From Nostoc favosum CHAB5714 (GTDB lineage Bacteria > Cyanobacteriota > Cyanobacteriia > Cyanobacteriales > Nostocaceae), in NCBI RefSeq assembly GCF_020829495.1, contig NZ_JAIVFQ010000023.1:29398-93397 (forward strand): DNA of 64,000 nt, written 5' to 3'. The stretch's first letter is position 1; each line of letters opens with the position of its first letter. Of this stretch, positions 39,182-49,652 are shown in pieces. The notes beneath the pieces were generated by a model. It was not told the origin of the DNA. It did no database searches and saw only the letters and a program-made list of their open reading frames with translations. The position numbers and the translations under genes were made by a program.

Positions 39182-42100
39182 ATGGGTATTGAACCTATTG
39201 CCATTATTGGGATCGGATGCCGATTTCCAGGTGCAATCAATCCTGAAACTTTCTGGCATTTACTCTGCAATCAAGTTGACGCTATCGCTCCTATTTCCTC
39301 CGAACGCCAAAAATTGCATTCTTGCTTTCTCCCTGACCCCACTTCATCACAGCGAAAACTTATCCAAGGTGGTTTTTTAAAGCAAGTGGATCAGTTTGAT
39401 CCGCAGTTCTTTGGCATCTCCCCTCAAGAAGCTGTCAGCATAGATCCTCAACAACGGCTGTTACTAGAAGTTACTTGGGAAGCCCTCGAAGATGCCGGGT
39501 TAGTCCCTCAAAAACTCTCAGGAAGCGCAACGGGAGTTTTCGTTGGTATTGCTGGCTCTGATTACTACGAAATAATGGCAGAAGCACGCACTGCAAATAG
39601 CTATGCAGTTACTGGTAATCTCAGCAGTGTTGCTGCTAACCGTATTTCCTACGTGCTTAACTTGACGGGGCCGAGTTTGTCAATTAACACGGCTTGTTCC
39701 TCCTCTTTGGTGGCAGTTCATCTTGCCTGTCAGAGTTTGTATAGGAAAGAATCTAGTTTGGCAATAGCCGCCGGCGCGAATGTCATGCTGTTACCTGAGT
39801 TTACAGCAAGCCTAACAAATGCAGGGATGATCTCGGCTACAGGACGTTGCAGAGCATTTGATGCTCAAGCGGATGGCTTCGTTCGTAGTGAAGGAGTTGG
39901 TGTTGTAGTGCTGAAGTTGCTGTCTCAAGCATTGGCAGACTCTGATCCCATCTATGCAGTCATCCAAGGTAGTGCAGTCAACCAAGATGGACGCAGTAAT
40001 GGATTGGCTGCTCCCAATCTTCAAGCACAACAGGCACTACTGCGGCAAGCTTATCAAGATGCTGGAATTTTACCAAGGTCAGTACAATATGTTGAAGCAC
40101 AAGGGACTGGAAGTTTATTGGGGGATGCGATCGAACTCAAAGCCCTGGCAACCGTTTTGGGAGAAAATCGCTCTGTTGGAGATAAATGTCGTGTTGGTTC
40201 TGTCAAAACTAATATCGGACACTTAGAGGCAGCCAGTGGAATTGCTGGATTGATTAAAGTAGCGTTGTCCCTTAAGTTTGGACAGATCCCGCCTAACTTG
40301 CATTTTCAGCAGCCAAATCCGAATGTGGCGTTAGATAAACTGCCTCTGCAAGTGCAGCAAAGCTTGGAGGCTTACAAGAGCGATCGCCCCTGGATCGCCG
40401 GCGTGAGTGCCTTCGGTCTTGGCGGCACAAATGCTCATATAGTGATGGAAGCGGCACCCGATTTAGTCGTAGAATCCTCTTTGGTCAATCGCTCCCTACA
40501 TATCCTGACCCTATCTGCCAAAACTGAAACAGCATTGCGATCGCTAGCCCAAAGTTATTACGAGTTTTTAGTTAATCATCCTGATGTGTCGATTGCCGAT
40601 GTTTGTTTTAGTGCTAATACTGGCAGAACCTCATTTAACCATCGGCTGGCTGTTACTGGGAACTCTACAGCACAATTTGCAGAACGTTTGGAGGCGTTTG
40701 CTGTATCTAGGCAATCCGCTGAGTTGGTAAGTGGTTTGGTAAAGCCAAAGAAGGTTCCGAAGATTGGGTTTTTGTTCACCGGCTTAATTCACGAAAAACT
40801 AGAACTGGATCGTCAACTGTACGAACAAGCGCCCATCTTTCGTCAAGTTCTTGATCGCTGTAATGCGATCGCCGAGCCGTTGCTCGGAAAGTCGCTTATC
40901 GACATTCTTTATATCTCCGCAACTGAGGAAACTGTCATCGATAGCATTGACAACCGCACGGCATTATTTGCGTTGCAAATAGCGCTTTGCGAGTTGTGGA
41001 AATCTTGGGGGATTGAACCTACGGTCGTGATGGGAATAAGCCTGGGAGAGTATGCCGCTGCTTGTGTTGCCGGTATTTTAAGTCTGGAAGACGTACTCAA
41101 ACTTGTAATTGATGCACAGCAGCAAGTCCAATCTCAAAGCCAAAAAGGGACGGTAGGCATTGTATTTGCAGATGAAGAGCGAGTGGCAGCTGCAATTCAA
41201 CCCTACGCTGACAAAGTTTTCATTGGTATCTTTGCTGAACCCATGCTTACAATTTCCGGTGAGCAACAGGCAGTTGATGCAGTTATAGCTGGTCTGAAAG
41301 CAGAAGGAATTAAAACGACTCGGCCGAGTGTATTCCACCCCTATCATTCCCCTCTGATGGAATTGGTAGAAATGGATTTTGCTCTTTCTTCTCCCCAAAT
41401 TCCGATAATTTCTGGTGTCACAGGGCAACTGTCTCCTGATTTAATGACCAACATTGAGTATTGGAGGACTATTTTCCAGGAACCCGTGAGGTTTTCAACA
41501 GGGATACAAACCATGCACGAGCAAGGAGTCACGGTATTTGTCGAGATCGGACCAAAAGCCCATCTATTGTCAATGGGCATCCGTTGTCTGCCTGAAGGAG
41601 TTGGGGTTTGGGTTCCAAGCTTACGTTCGGGGCAATCCAGCTGGCAACAATTGTTGTCCAGTTTGGCACAACTTTATGTTTTAGGAGTACCTGTAAATTG
41701 GTCAGGATTTGATCGTGACTATCCCCGCGATCGCCTACGACTGCCGACTTATCCTTTTGAGCGACAACACTATTGGTTCAGCAGTAGTCGCTCGTCTCAA
41801 CCCCCCGATCTATCCCCACTACCTCATCGCTCTTTGATTTCTAGTTTACTTGACCGGGGAGATTCGGCGGAACAGATTGTTCAGCTTCTTGCCCAAAGCG
41901 AATCATTTTCACTCTTAGAAGTGCAACTCCTACCAAAACTAATCACTGCTCTAGTTCGACATCACCAGGAAACTGCATTCTCAACTGATGAACATGAATC
42001 TTCTTTGATCAGTCAAATCACAAATATAGACGTACCCATCCCTGAAGTTATTGCCCCTGAATCGACGATTTCGTTAAGGCGAGTACAACTTGCGGCATCC

Positions 42101-43765
42101 CCAGAAAAACAGCAGCAACTGCTTGAAGAATATTTGATAGAACAGATTGCTAAAGTCTTGGGATTGGCTCCATCCCAGCTAGATGTTGAACAACCGCTCC
42201 ATACCTTGGGGTTGGACTCGTTGATGTTAATTCAACTGGTAAACCGCATTAAAAAAGACTTTGCTTTAGAGTTGTCAATCAAGGTATTATTTGAAGACAT
42301 GACCCTGATTGATCTGGCTCAACAATTACAGTCCCAATTGCCTTTGCTTAAGAGTGAATCTGATGATGCTCCCATGATGGCTACGAGGACAGCGGCTGTT
42401 GCTTTGCCTTTATCCTTTGCTCAGGAGTCATATTGGTCGCAAGTAAAACTAGACCCAAGTAATCCCTTTGCCAATCTACCCTTCACCCTGCACTTTATCG
42501 GTGAACTCGACATTCCAGCCTTAGAACGCAGTTTTAATGAGTTGGTGCATCGTCACGCTGCTCTGCGAACCACTTTTGATATTGCCGCAGAGCAACCCAC
42601 TCAAATCATTCATCTAACGGTGAATCTGCCATTGTCGGTGGTGGATTTGCGATCGCTCTCTCAACCAGAACAGCAAATAGCAGTGCAACAGCTATCCCAA
42701 CAGGAAGCTCAAGAATCGTTCGATATCGTCCAGGGACCACTTGTGCGAACCACACTGCTGAAGCTCTTGGAAAATCAACACATTCTGCTCATTACTGTGC
42801 ATCACCTGATTACAGATGGCACCTCTATGGTTATCTTTTTTCAGGAACTCGCAGCAGTCTACCAAGCTTTCTCCCAAGGACAACCCTTGCCGCTTCCAGA
42901 ATTACCGATGCAGTATGCAGACTTTATTGTCTGGCAGCGTCAGTGGCTGCAAAAAGATGTACTCACAAAACTACAAAGCTACTGGCAGCAAAAACTTGCA
43001 CCACATCTGGTCGTTCCTGAAATCAAAACAGATAAGCCTCGTCCTGCTGTACCAAGATTGAAAGCAGCAATCTACCCCTTCCAAATATCTGAAGCGTTAT
43101 CAGCACAACTCAAAGCACTCAGCAAACAGGAAGGGTGTACTTTATTCATGCTTTTATTAGCAGCTTTACAGATACTAGTACACCATTATACAGGTCAGCT
43201 TAACTTCTGTATTGGCACTACCGTTGCCAATCGCAATCAATCTGAGCTTCAAGCCCTGATTGGTTGCTTTATTAACCAGATTCCAATTAAAGCCAATTTA
43301 GAAGACAATCCCACATTCCGGGAGGTACTTGCTGTTGTTCGCAAAACCACTTTAGAAGCACATGCTTACAGTGCTCTTCCCTTGAAACATATTCTGAAAA
43401 CTGTACCTCTGTCTAAAGGAGATAATGTTCACTCATTTCCTTTACCAGTGCTTCTACTTTTCCACAATGAAATTCCCTTACTGACTGAGAATGTCAAACT
43501 ATCAGATCATCTTTCTGTTCAGGTACAAAATAGACCATTCAGGGGAGCAAGACGGGATCTAACTTTGCATATGGGAGAAAGTAAAAAAGGCATTTGGGGC
43601 GAGATGGAATACGATGTCGATTTGTTTTTTGAAAGTACAATTAAAACAATTGTGAAAGACTTTATCAGCTTACTTCAAGGTATTGTAATTAATCCAGATA
43701 TCCCTATTTCAGAAAGATTAGGAAAACAGTTATGGCTGAATGGCACGCTCGTCAAGGAAAATTAA
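39182..43765 (+). CDS. Hybrid PKS/condensation protein: KS-AT-ACP-C, 1527 aa
   Basis: KS (1-425) has the Cys in NTACSSS near 170 and NIGH near 342, but the usual EAHGTG reads EAQGTG (301), replacing a catalytic His. The AT (523-830) keeps the Ser of GISLGE and the His of HPYHS. It has lost GQGSQ (reads FTGLIHE), the His of GHSxG, the Arg of the RGRLM region (reads DAQQQVQ) and the AINGP Asn (reads IFAEP). A spacer rich in helix precedes ACP (970-1043, GLDSLM near 1003). A condensation domain (1065-1500) has HHLITDG near 1195 and SxGxFxNQ-like GCFINQ. It may therefore pass an acyl chain through without extension and release it by ester or amide formation. No KR, DH or TE. Confidence 0.9.
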   Translation: MGIEPIAIIGIGCRFPGAINPETFWHLLCNQVDAIAPISSERQKLHSCFLPDPTSSQRKLIQGGFLKQVDQFDPQFFGISPQEAVSIDPQQRLLLEVTWEALEDAGLVPQKLSGSATGVFVGIAGSDYYEIMAEARTANSYAVTGNLSSVAANRISYVLNLTGPSLSINTACSSSLVAVHLACQSLYRKESSLAIAAGANVMLLPEFTASLTNAGMISATGRCRAFDAQADGFVRSEGVGVVVLKLLSQALADSDPIYAVIQGSAVNQDGRSNGLAAPNLQAQQALLRQAYQDAGILPRSVQYVEAQGTGSLLGDAIELKALATVLGENRSVGDKCRVGSVKTNIGHLEAASGIAGLIKVALSLKFGQIPPNLHFQQPNPNVALDKLPLQVQQSLEAYKSDRPWIAGVSAFGLGGTNAHIVMEAAPDLVVESSLVNRSLHILTLSAKTETALRSLAQSYYEFLVNHPDVSIADVCFSANTGRTSFNHRLAVTGNSTAQFAERLEAFAVSRQSAELVSGLVKPKKVPKIGFLFTGLIHEKLELDRQLYEQAPIFRQVLDRCNAIAEPLLGKSLIDILYISATEETVIDSIDNRTALFALQIALCELWKSWGIEPTVVMGISLGEYAAACVAGILSLEDVLKLVIDAQQQVQSQSQKGTVGIVFADEERVAAAIQPYADKVFIGIFAEPMLTISGEQQAVDAVIAGLKAEGIKTTRPSVFHPYHSPLMELVEMDFALSSPQIPIISGVTGQLSPDLMTNIEYWRTIFQEPVRFSTGIQTMHEQGVTVFVEIGPKAHLLSMGIRCLPEGVGVWVPSLRSGQSSWQQLLSSLAQLYVLGVPVNWSGFDRDYPRDRLRLPTYPFERQHYWFSSSRSSQPPDLSPLPHRSLISSLLDRGDSAEQIVQLLAQSESFSLLEVQLLPKLITALVRHHQETAFSTDEHESSLISQITNIDVPIPEVIAPESTISLRRVQLAASPEKQQQLLEEYLIEQIAKVLGLAPSQLDVEQPLHTLGLDSLMLIQLVNRIKKDFALELSIKVLFEDMTLIDLAQQLQSQLPLLKSESDDAPMMATRTAAVALPLSFAQESYWSQVKLDPSNPFANLPFTLHFIGELDIPALERSFNELVHRHAALRTTFDIAAEQPTQIIHLTVNLPLSVVDLRSLSQPEQQIAVQQLSQQEAQESFDIVQGPLVRTTLLKLLENQHILLITVHHLITDGTSMVIFFQELAAVYQAFSQGQPLPLPELPMQYADFIVWQRQWLQKDVLTKLQSYWQQKLAPHLVVPEIKTDKPRPAVPRLKAAIYPFQISEALSAQLKALSKQEGCTLFMLLLAALQILVHHYTGQLNFCIGTTVANRNQSELQALIGCFINQIPIKANLEDNPTFREVLAVVRKTTLEAHAYSALPLKHILKTVPLSKGDNVHSFPLPVLLLFHNEIPLLTENVKLSDHLSVQVQNRPFRGARRDLTLHMGESKKGIWGEMEYDVDLFFESTIKTIVKDFISLLQGIVINPDIPISERLGKQLWLNGTLVKEN

Positions 43766-43892
43766 GTAAGAAAATTAGACAGTGCTAAATATTAGCAGTA
43801 AATTTTTCGGAAATTCTTTGATTAATAACTGAATTAGACTATTTGAGAACAGTTGTCAAAAATTTGTAACTACTTCAAGTACAAACATAGGC

Positions 43893-46040
43893 ATGTATCA
43901 CGATTTGTTTTCACCACATTCAGAGCAAGAAGCGACTTTAGTTAACCTGTTACGCTATAGAGCGCAACAACAAACAAACCATGTCCCGTATACCTTTTTG
44001 GTAGATGGAGAAACAGAAGAAGTTAGCTTTACTTATGAAACATTAGACCAAAAAGCACGCGCAATTGCAGCATTGCTTCAAAGCATGAAAGTTTTTGGAG
44101 AAAGAGTGCTGCTTCTCTATCCACCTGGACTGGAATTCATTGCTGCTTTTTTTGGGGGGTTGTATGCAGGTGTAACTGTTGTGCCTGTGTATCCACCACG
44201 AGGTAAACAGCGGATGACAAGGTTGCAAGCTATTGCACAAGATGCACAAGCAACTTTTGCACTCACTACCTCATCTGTAATGACTAAATTGGGAGAAAGA
44301 TTCAAAGAAGAACCAGAATTAGCAGCTTTACAATGTATAGCGACTGATAATATTGCCGAGAAATTAGCAGATGATTGGTTTTTGCCTGAAATTAATAACG
44401 ACTCACTGGCACTTCTCCAGTACACGTCTAGTACGACAGGAAACCCAAAAGGGGTGATGGTGAATCATGACAATCTACTGTATAACTCTGCTTTAATTTA
44501 TAAATCTTTTGAGCATACAGCTAACAGTCGAGGTGTCATTTGGCTTCCTCCTTACCACGATATGGGGTTAATTGGTGGAGTGTTACAGCCTGTATATGGT
44601 AATTTCTCAGTTACACTGATGTCGCCACAGTCTTTCCTACAAAAGCCTTTTCGCTGGCTAAAAGCTATTTCCGACTATCAAGCGACTACCAGCGGTGGAC
44701 CTAATTTTGCTTATGACTTGTGTGTTGACAAGATTACTTCCGAACAACGCCAACACCTCGATTTGAGTAGTTGGGAAGTGGCTTTCAATGGTGCTGAACC
44801 TGTACGGGCGGAAACTATAGAGAGGTTTTCAGCAACCTTTGCAGATTGTGGTTTTAAAAGAAGTGCTTTATACCCTTGCTATGGAATGGCGGAAACAACC
44901 TTAATTGTGTCTGGGGGTTTGAAAAAAGAGCCACCAGTGATTCGCTTTGTCCAAGACCAAGCTTTTAAGCAGAATCTAATTGTGACTACTACCAGCGAGG
45001 AAGAAGATGTTAGGGCGATTGTCGGTGTTGGTCATAGTAGCTTAGACCAAAAAATTGTCATTGTTAACCCAGAATCATTAACTCGCTGTCTGGATGGACA
45101 AATAGGAGAAATTTGGGTTGCAGGACCGAGTGTGGCTGGTGGCTATTGGAAGAAACTCGAAGAGACTCAACAGACATTCAATGCTCAAATGCAAGACACA
45201 AAAGAAGGACCATTTCTAGGCACTGGAGATTTAGGATTTTTGCTTGATGGTGAACTATTTGTTACAGGTCGCCTTAAAGATATGATGATCATTCGAGGGC
45301 AAAATCATTATCCCCAGGATATTGAATTGACAGTCCAGAATAGTCATCCAGCACTGCGGGCAAATTGCGGGGCAGCATTTTCTGTGGAGATAGAAGGTAT
45401 TGAGCAGCTAGTTATTACTCAAGAGATAGAGCGTACTTACTTACGTCAGTTGGATGTCGATGAAGTCGTTAGGGCTATTCGTCAGGCAGTGTCAGAGCAG
45501 CACCAGTTACAAGTTTATGCCATTGTGCTACTGAAGACAGCGAGTATCCCGAAAACTTCTAGTGGTAAAATTCAGCGTCACGCTTGTCGAGTTGGGTTTC
45601 TGGATGAAAGTTTGGATGTTGTCGGAGATTGGACTGCGAATTTTGAGCAAACAGACTTACTGCAACTTCAAGCAGAAGTAGAAGACCTTTGGGAACAAGT
45701 GCCAAATTCAACTGTTAATTCAGATATTAATAAATCTGAGGCTGACCAGAAATCATTAAAGCCAACTTTGACAGAAAAAGAAATCCAAACCTGGCTAATT
45801 TCTCATCTCTCCATATACTTGAAAATTCCTCCTGATGAGATAGATATTCAAGAGCCTTTTACTGGATACGGTTTAGATTCAGCAGTGGCAGTCAGTCTGA
45901 CAGGTGAATTAGCCCAATGGATTGGATGTGAACTGGAAATTACTCTTTTCTGGGAGTATCCCGACATTGAAACATTAGCAAAGTTTTTAGCAGTAAAATC
46001 TCAGCTGTTGCCATCAACATCTGAAAAAGTTGTTGTTTAA
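43893..46040 (+). CDS. Fatty acyl-AMP ligase fused to ACP, 715 aa
   Basis: The FAAL part (1-590) has the AMP-binding motif YTSSTTGNPKGVMV near 175, the family signature block WLPPYHDMGLIGG, YGMAETT, GTGDLGF and the lysine-bearing KTSSGKIQR. The ACP (about 630-705) carries its serine in YGLDSAVAV near 660. Such fusions activate a free fatty acid as acyl-adenylate and load it on the own carrier domain, starting a lipopeptide or lipid pathway. The gene follows the KS-AT-ACP-C gene by 127 bases and precedes the P450 by 33, so the four plus-strand genes form one operon. Confidence 0.93.
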   Translation: MYHDLFSPHSEQEATLVNLLRYRAQQQTNHVPYTFLVDGETEEVSFTYETLDQKARAIAALLQSMKVFGERVLLLYPPGLEFIAAFFGGLYAGVTVVPVYPPRGKQRMTRLQAIAQDAQATFALTTSSVMTKLGERFKEEPELAALQCIATDNIAEKLADDWFLPEINNDSLALLQYTSSTTGNPKGVMVNHDNLLYNSALIYKSFEHTANSRGVIWLPPYHDMGLIGGVLQPVYGNFSVTLMSPQSFLQKPFRWLKAISDYQATTSGGPNFAYDLCVDKITSEQRQHLDLSSWEVAFNGAEPVRAETIERFSATFADCGFKRSALYPCYGMAETTLIVSGGLKKEPPVIRFVQDQAFKQNLIVTTTSEEEDVRAIVGVGHSSLDQKIVIVNPESLTRCLDGQIGEIWVAGPSVAGGYWKKLEETQQTFNAQMQDTKEGPFLGTGDLGFLLDGELFVTGRLKDMMIIRGQNHYPQDIELTVQNSHPALRANCGAAFSVEIEGIEQLVITQEIERTYLRQLDVDEVVRAIRQAVSEQHQLQVYAIVLLKTASIPKTSSGKIQRHACRVGFLDESLDVVGDWTANFEQTDLLQLQAEVEDLWEQVPNSTVNSDINKSEADQKSLKPTLTEKEIQTWLISHLSIYLKIPPDEIDIQEPFTGYGLDSAVAVSLTGELAQWIGCELEITLFWEYPDIETLAKFLAVKSQLLPSTSEKVVV

Positions 46041-46073
46041 AAGCAAATTGACTAAATCAAATAATTTACTAAC

Positions 46074-47342
46074 ATGAACAAAGAAGTTATTAGTACTGAT
46101 CAAACCGAAACAATAGGGTCAACAAAAGCATTTAAATTTAATCTTTTTGACCCCAAGGTTCACATTAATCCTTATCCAGCTTACCATCATCTCCGCTCAG
46201 AATCTCCCGTACATCAAAACTTTGTTGGAGGTGGTTGGCTCGTTACACGCTATGCTGATGTCAAAGCAATTTTGAGAAGTGGTTATGTTCGCAGTCAGGA
46301 CAAGCCAAAATCAATACAAGAAAGAAACAAATATCTGCAAGACAAGGGGAAAAATCTGAATGCCCTTGCCCATACTGCCAGCCAACTTTTATTTTATATG
46401 GACCCGCCAGACCATACCAGATTACGTAGTTTGGTAGTTAAAGTATTTTCTCCTGTAGTTGTTGAGCGTATGCGCCCCCGTATTCAGGAGATAGTGGATG
46501 AATTGCTTGACAAAGTTCGGCACAAGGGGAGTATGGACATTATTGCCGACTTTGCGATTCCACTTCCTGTCACGGTGATTAGTAGGCTGTTGGGAATACC
46601 ACAAGAAGATCAAGACCAGCTTAATCAGTGGTCTAATGTTTTCGCCCGTATCTTAGACTCATTGGTTTCACTAGAAGAATTTGAAGCCATGAATGAGGTT
46701 ACAGAAGCGTTTCAGGAGTATTTACGCGCTCTTATTGCCAAACGAGAAAAACAGCCACAAGCAGACTTGATTAGTGCCTTAATTACAGCTAGAGAGCAAA
46801 CTGACAAGCTAAGTCAAGAGGAACTATTAGCAACTTGCATCATGTTATTTACAACAGGTGAAGAAAGCACAGTAAATACCATCGGCAATGGAATGCTCGC
46901 ATTGTTAAATCATCCCGACCAAATAGAACAACTCAAAAGGGAACCGACGATGATCCAAAGTGCAGTAGAAGAAATACTTCGCTACGATAGCCCAGTTCAG
47001 ATAACAACTCGTATTGCTACCGTGAACTTTGAAATAGGTAACCAAACAATTCAAGCAGGTGAAAAGGTAGTTCTTTGCTTGGGGGCTGCTAACCGAGATC
47101 CAGAACAATTTCCAGATCCCGATCGCTTAAATATTAATCGAGATCCCAATCCCCATGTTGCTTTTGGTGATGGTATTCATTATTGCTTGGGAGCTGGGCT
47201 AGCACGTATTCAGGCGCAAATTGCAGTTAACACACTTATTCAACAATTCCCTGATTTAAAGTTAGCTTCAGACAAACTAGAGTGGCGAAAAAACGTAGTT
47301 TTACGTGGCTTAAAAGCCCTCCCTGTAAATTTTACTATTTAA
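46074..47342 (+). CDS. Cytochrome P450, bacterial soluble type, 422 aa
   Basis: The fold is that of CYP107/CYP120-like soluble P450s: MDPPDHTRLRSLV near residue 105, I-helix FTTGEESTVNT (Thr displaced compared with the common AGxETT), ExxR as EILRYDSP, and haem loop FGDGIHYCLGA with the Cys near 370. It differs clearly from the CYP110-like enzyme of the other operon. Redox partners are not encoded here. It probably hydroxylates the carrier-bound or released acyl chain. Confidence 0.9.
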   Translation: MNKEVISTDQTETIGSTKAFKFNLFDPKVHINPYPAYHHLRSESPVHQNFVGGGWLVTRYADVKAILRSGYVRSQDKPKSIQERNKYLQDKGKNLNALAHTASQLLFYMDPPDHTRLRSLVVKVFSPVVVERMRPRIQEIVDELLDKVRHKGSMDIIADFAIPLPVTVISRLLGIPQEDQDQLNQWSNVFARILDSLVSLEEFEAMNEVTEAFQEYLRALIAKREKQPQADLISALITAREQTDKLSQEELLATCIMLFTTGEESTVNTIGNGMLALLNHPDQIEQLKREPTMIQSAVEEILRYDSPVQITTRIATVNFEIGNQTIQAGEKVVLCLGAANRDPEQFPDPDRLNINRDPNPHVAFGDGIHYCLGAGLARIQAQIAVNTLIQQFPDLKLASDKLEWRKNVVLRGLKALPVNFTI

Positions 47343-47358
47343 TTTAGGTCAACTAATC

Positions 47359-48690
47359 ATGACAGGCAACAGAAAACTTGCTCAAAACGAGCAAAGCATG
47401 GAAATTTTAAACCGTTGTGCTGGTTCTTCGAATATAGTAACGATTAGCCGCGTTAAGGGAGGCTTAAAAGAAGAAATAGTTAGACAGGCTCTTGACTTAA
47501 TTCAAACTCGTCATCCGCGCCTTAATTCTTGTATTGTCGGTACTTTAGATAGTCTTCGTTTTGACTTGGGGGCAATAAAAATTCCTTTGCGTGTAGTTTC
47601 TAAGCAGTCTAGCGAGCAGTGGCAAGAAGTTGTTTTGGAAGAATTGAATCAACCTATTGGCAGCGATAAATGTTTATTACGTACAGTATTAATTACTTTT
47701 CCAGATGAGAAATTAAATTATTTATTGACAACATTGCACCATGCAATATCAGATGGATTATCAGCTGTTCAGTTGCATTCAGAAATTTTGACTTTCTGCC
47801 AGAAAATAGTAGACGGTGAAAGAGAAGAGAAGATTTCTAGCTTACATCCACTTCCAGATATTCAAGAATTGATGCCAAAATCAATGCAAGGAAAAATTGC
47901 AGCAATAAAGGGCATTTTATTATTGTTGCGCTTCAAACTAATACTGAGTTTACATCGTCCTGAAACTCTAAAGTTTGAGAAGTATGTTCCTACGAAATCA
48001 CGTCGTTGTAACATGGTTCAAAAAAAGCTTAATAAAAAAATTACTGCACAATTGATAGAACTTTGCCGAAAAGAAAGAACAACGGTACAGGGTGCTTTAT
48101 GTGCAGCGATGATGTTGGCAGTAGCCAGAGAAATTAGAAGTAAAAATCAAGCAAATTTACGCCTGAGTTGCAGTTCTTCTGTTGATTTGAGAAAACGCTT
48201 CAAGCCAGAAGTTAATCGGGAAAACTTAGGTATATTAGCTTCGGCTATCACCACCTTACATAACATAGACACAAATACATATTTTTGGGATTTAGCGCGG
48301 GATGTCAGACAACAAATAAAAGTCCGTTTAGTCAGTGAAGATATCTTTAATATAGTATTGATGTCTAAGAAAATTTACGAGTCTCTTCTGTCTCGCCCAA
48401 ATGAAGCACCCGTGACAGTATGTGTTACCAATATTGGTCGAATAGACATTCCCAGTGATTATGGTTTATTTCAACTTGAAGAGATTAGTTTTGTACCTGC
48501 ACAGGCAGTTTTTGGTGGTGTTTTTGGTGCTGCTATTACAACATTCCAAGGCACAATGATTTTAAACTTCATCTTTTCTGAGCCTTCAATTAGTAAGGAA
48601 AAAATCGAAACTTTAGTCAAGGATGCAATTTCTTGTATTGTCGATACTTGTAACACAGAAAATATACTTGATCTTACTAGAGTTAGTTAA
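47359..48690 (+). CDS. PapA-like/condensation-type acyltransferase, 443 aa
   Basis: The stand-alone protein has the condensation-superfamily active site LHHAISDGLSA near residue 133, and a C-terminal half with SCSSSVDLRKRF and VTNIGRIDIP typical of alcohol O-acyltransferase/PapA-type enzymes. These take an acyl group from a carrier protein and esterify an alcohol. It follows the P450 by 16 bases. In mycobacteria, PapA enzymes end lipid assembly next to FAAL and PKS genes, which is the setting seen here. The DFGWG motif is not obvious. Confidence 0.8.
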   Translation: MTGNRKLAQNEQSMEILNRCAGSSNIVTISRVKGGLKEEIVRQALDLIQTRHPRLNSCIVGTLDSLRFDLGAIKIPLRVVSKQSSEQWQEVVLEELNQPIGSDKCLLRTVLITFPDEKLNYLLTTLHHAISDGLSAVQLHSEILTFCQKIVDGEREEKISSLHPLPDIQELMPKSMQGKIAAIKGILLLLRFKLILSLHRPETLKFEKYVPTKSRRCNMVQKKLNKKITAQLIELCRKERTTVQGALCAAMMLAVAREIRSKNQANLRLSCSSSVDLRKRFKPEVNRENLGILASAITTLHNIDTNTYFWDLARDVRQQIKVRLVSEDIFNIVLMSKKIYESLLSRPNEAPVTVCVTNIGRIDIPSDYGLFQLEEISFVPAQAVFGGVFGAAITTFQGTMILNFIFSEPSISKEKIETLVKDAISCIVDTCNTENILDLTRVS

Positions 48691-49339
48691 GCTAGATTGT
48701 CGCAAAATGCAGCAATTCTAAATTTAAGAATTGATAAGGGATTGAACCACACACTTAACAGACCTTAAAAATAATTCTTTTCACCTTCTTATAGTTTAAT
48801 TGTTGATGTAGATATCCTGCACCCCATAGCTTCGATTAAATGCACAGAGCTAGCACACAGCATTGTTGGAAGAATGTACAGAGTGCGTAGATGCTTTTAG
48901 CAACTTGTCGCACACATCACTTACATTGAAGCAAAAATTATGTTGGGTAAAACAGCAATATTGGCATCAGTCGTCAGAATTTAATTGGGTATTTTGTACA
49001 ACTGGCGGATGAATAAAAAAGAGGGGAAAAGGTTAAAGGGAAAAGGGGAAAGGGATGAACAGGTCGCTTAACATCAGGCGAGGTTTTTACCTTCCTCATA
49101 AATAAGGATTATTTCGCTTAACATCAGGCGAGGTTTTTACCTTTTCCCCTTCCCCTTCTTTATAAATTCAGTAGATCGAAAAGATTTCTAGAAGCCTTAC
49201 CAACCGCTCATTTTAGCCAGTGTATAGAATTAAGAGGAATCCTCTTATAATCTGCTGTTCGAGTAGTTCTGTTGTCAATTAACTCTGCTGCGATCACAAA
49301 TGAACGCTTGTGTTAGTCCCAAATCATCTTTGAATACTC
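48691..49339. other. Noncoding stretch after the second operon
   Basis: No gene seen. The left 320 bases are featureless. The right part holds a purine/pyrimidine palindrome with a duplicated unit (49021-49158). Confidence 0.5.
49021..49158. repeat. Purine-rich palindrome with a twice-repeated 30-base unit
   Basis: A run of AAAGGGG units (49021-49054) faces a CCCCTT run (49139-49158). Between them, a unit starting TCGCTTAACATCAGG is present at 49064-49093 and again at 49114-49143, a 50-base period. Similar purine palindromes are at 11147-11240 and 59036-59109. Confidence 0.6.
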
Positions 49340-49652
49340 ATGAGCCGTCCTTTTGAGATTGAAATCGCAGAGAGCGAAGAAGAACTAAAAAAACGTCTGC
49401 AAACAGCCAACTTGGGAAACCAGAAAGAAAAACTTATTATGTTGTGGTGGATCAAAAGCGGACAAGTAAAGGAACAGCAAGAAATCGGAAAACGCTTGGC
49501 ACGAGATACTTCAACGGTCACAAGATGGTTGCAGAAGTACAAAACTGATGGGCTGTCAGGCTTATTAGAAATCAAGAAAGCACCAGGGGCAAAGCGGAAA
49601 ATCGATGATGCTGCGATCGCAGCACTTGAGGAGGAGTTAAAAGTGGGGAAAT
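49340..49652 (+). pseudogene. IS630-type transposase, N-terminal fragment
   Basis: The frame reads IGKRLARDTSTVTRWLQKYK (helix-turn-helix) and IDDAAIAALEEELKVGKYN, a typical IS630 N-terminal half. It then runs into an unrelated minus-strand transposase at about 49650. The DDE half is missing. Confidence 0.75.

Noticed and set aside
49064..49143. CRISPR-like direct repeats
   Set aside because: Only two copies with a 20-base gap, inside a purine palindrome, and no cas genes nearby; it is a local duplication.
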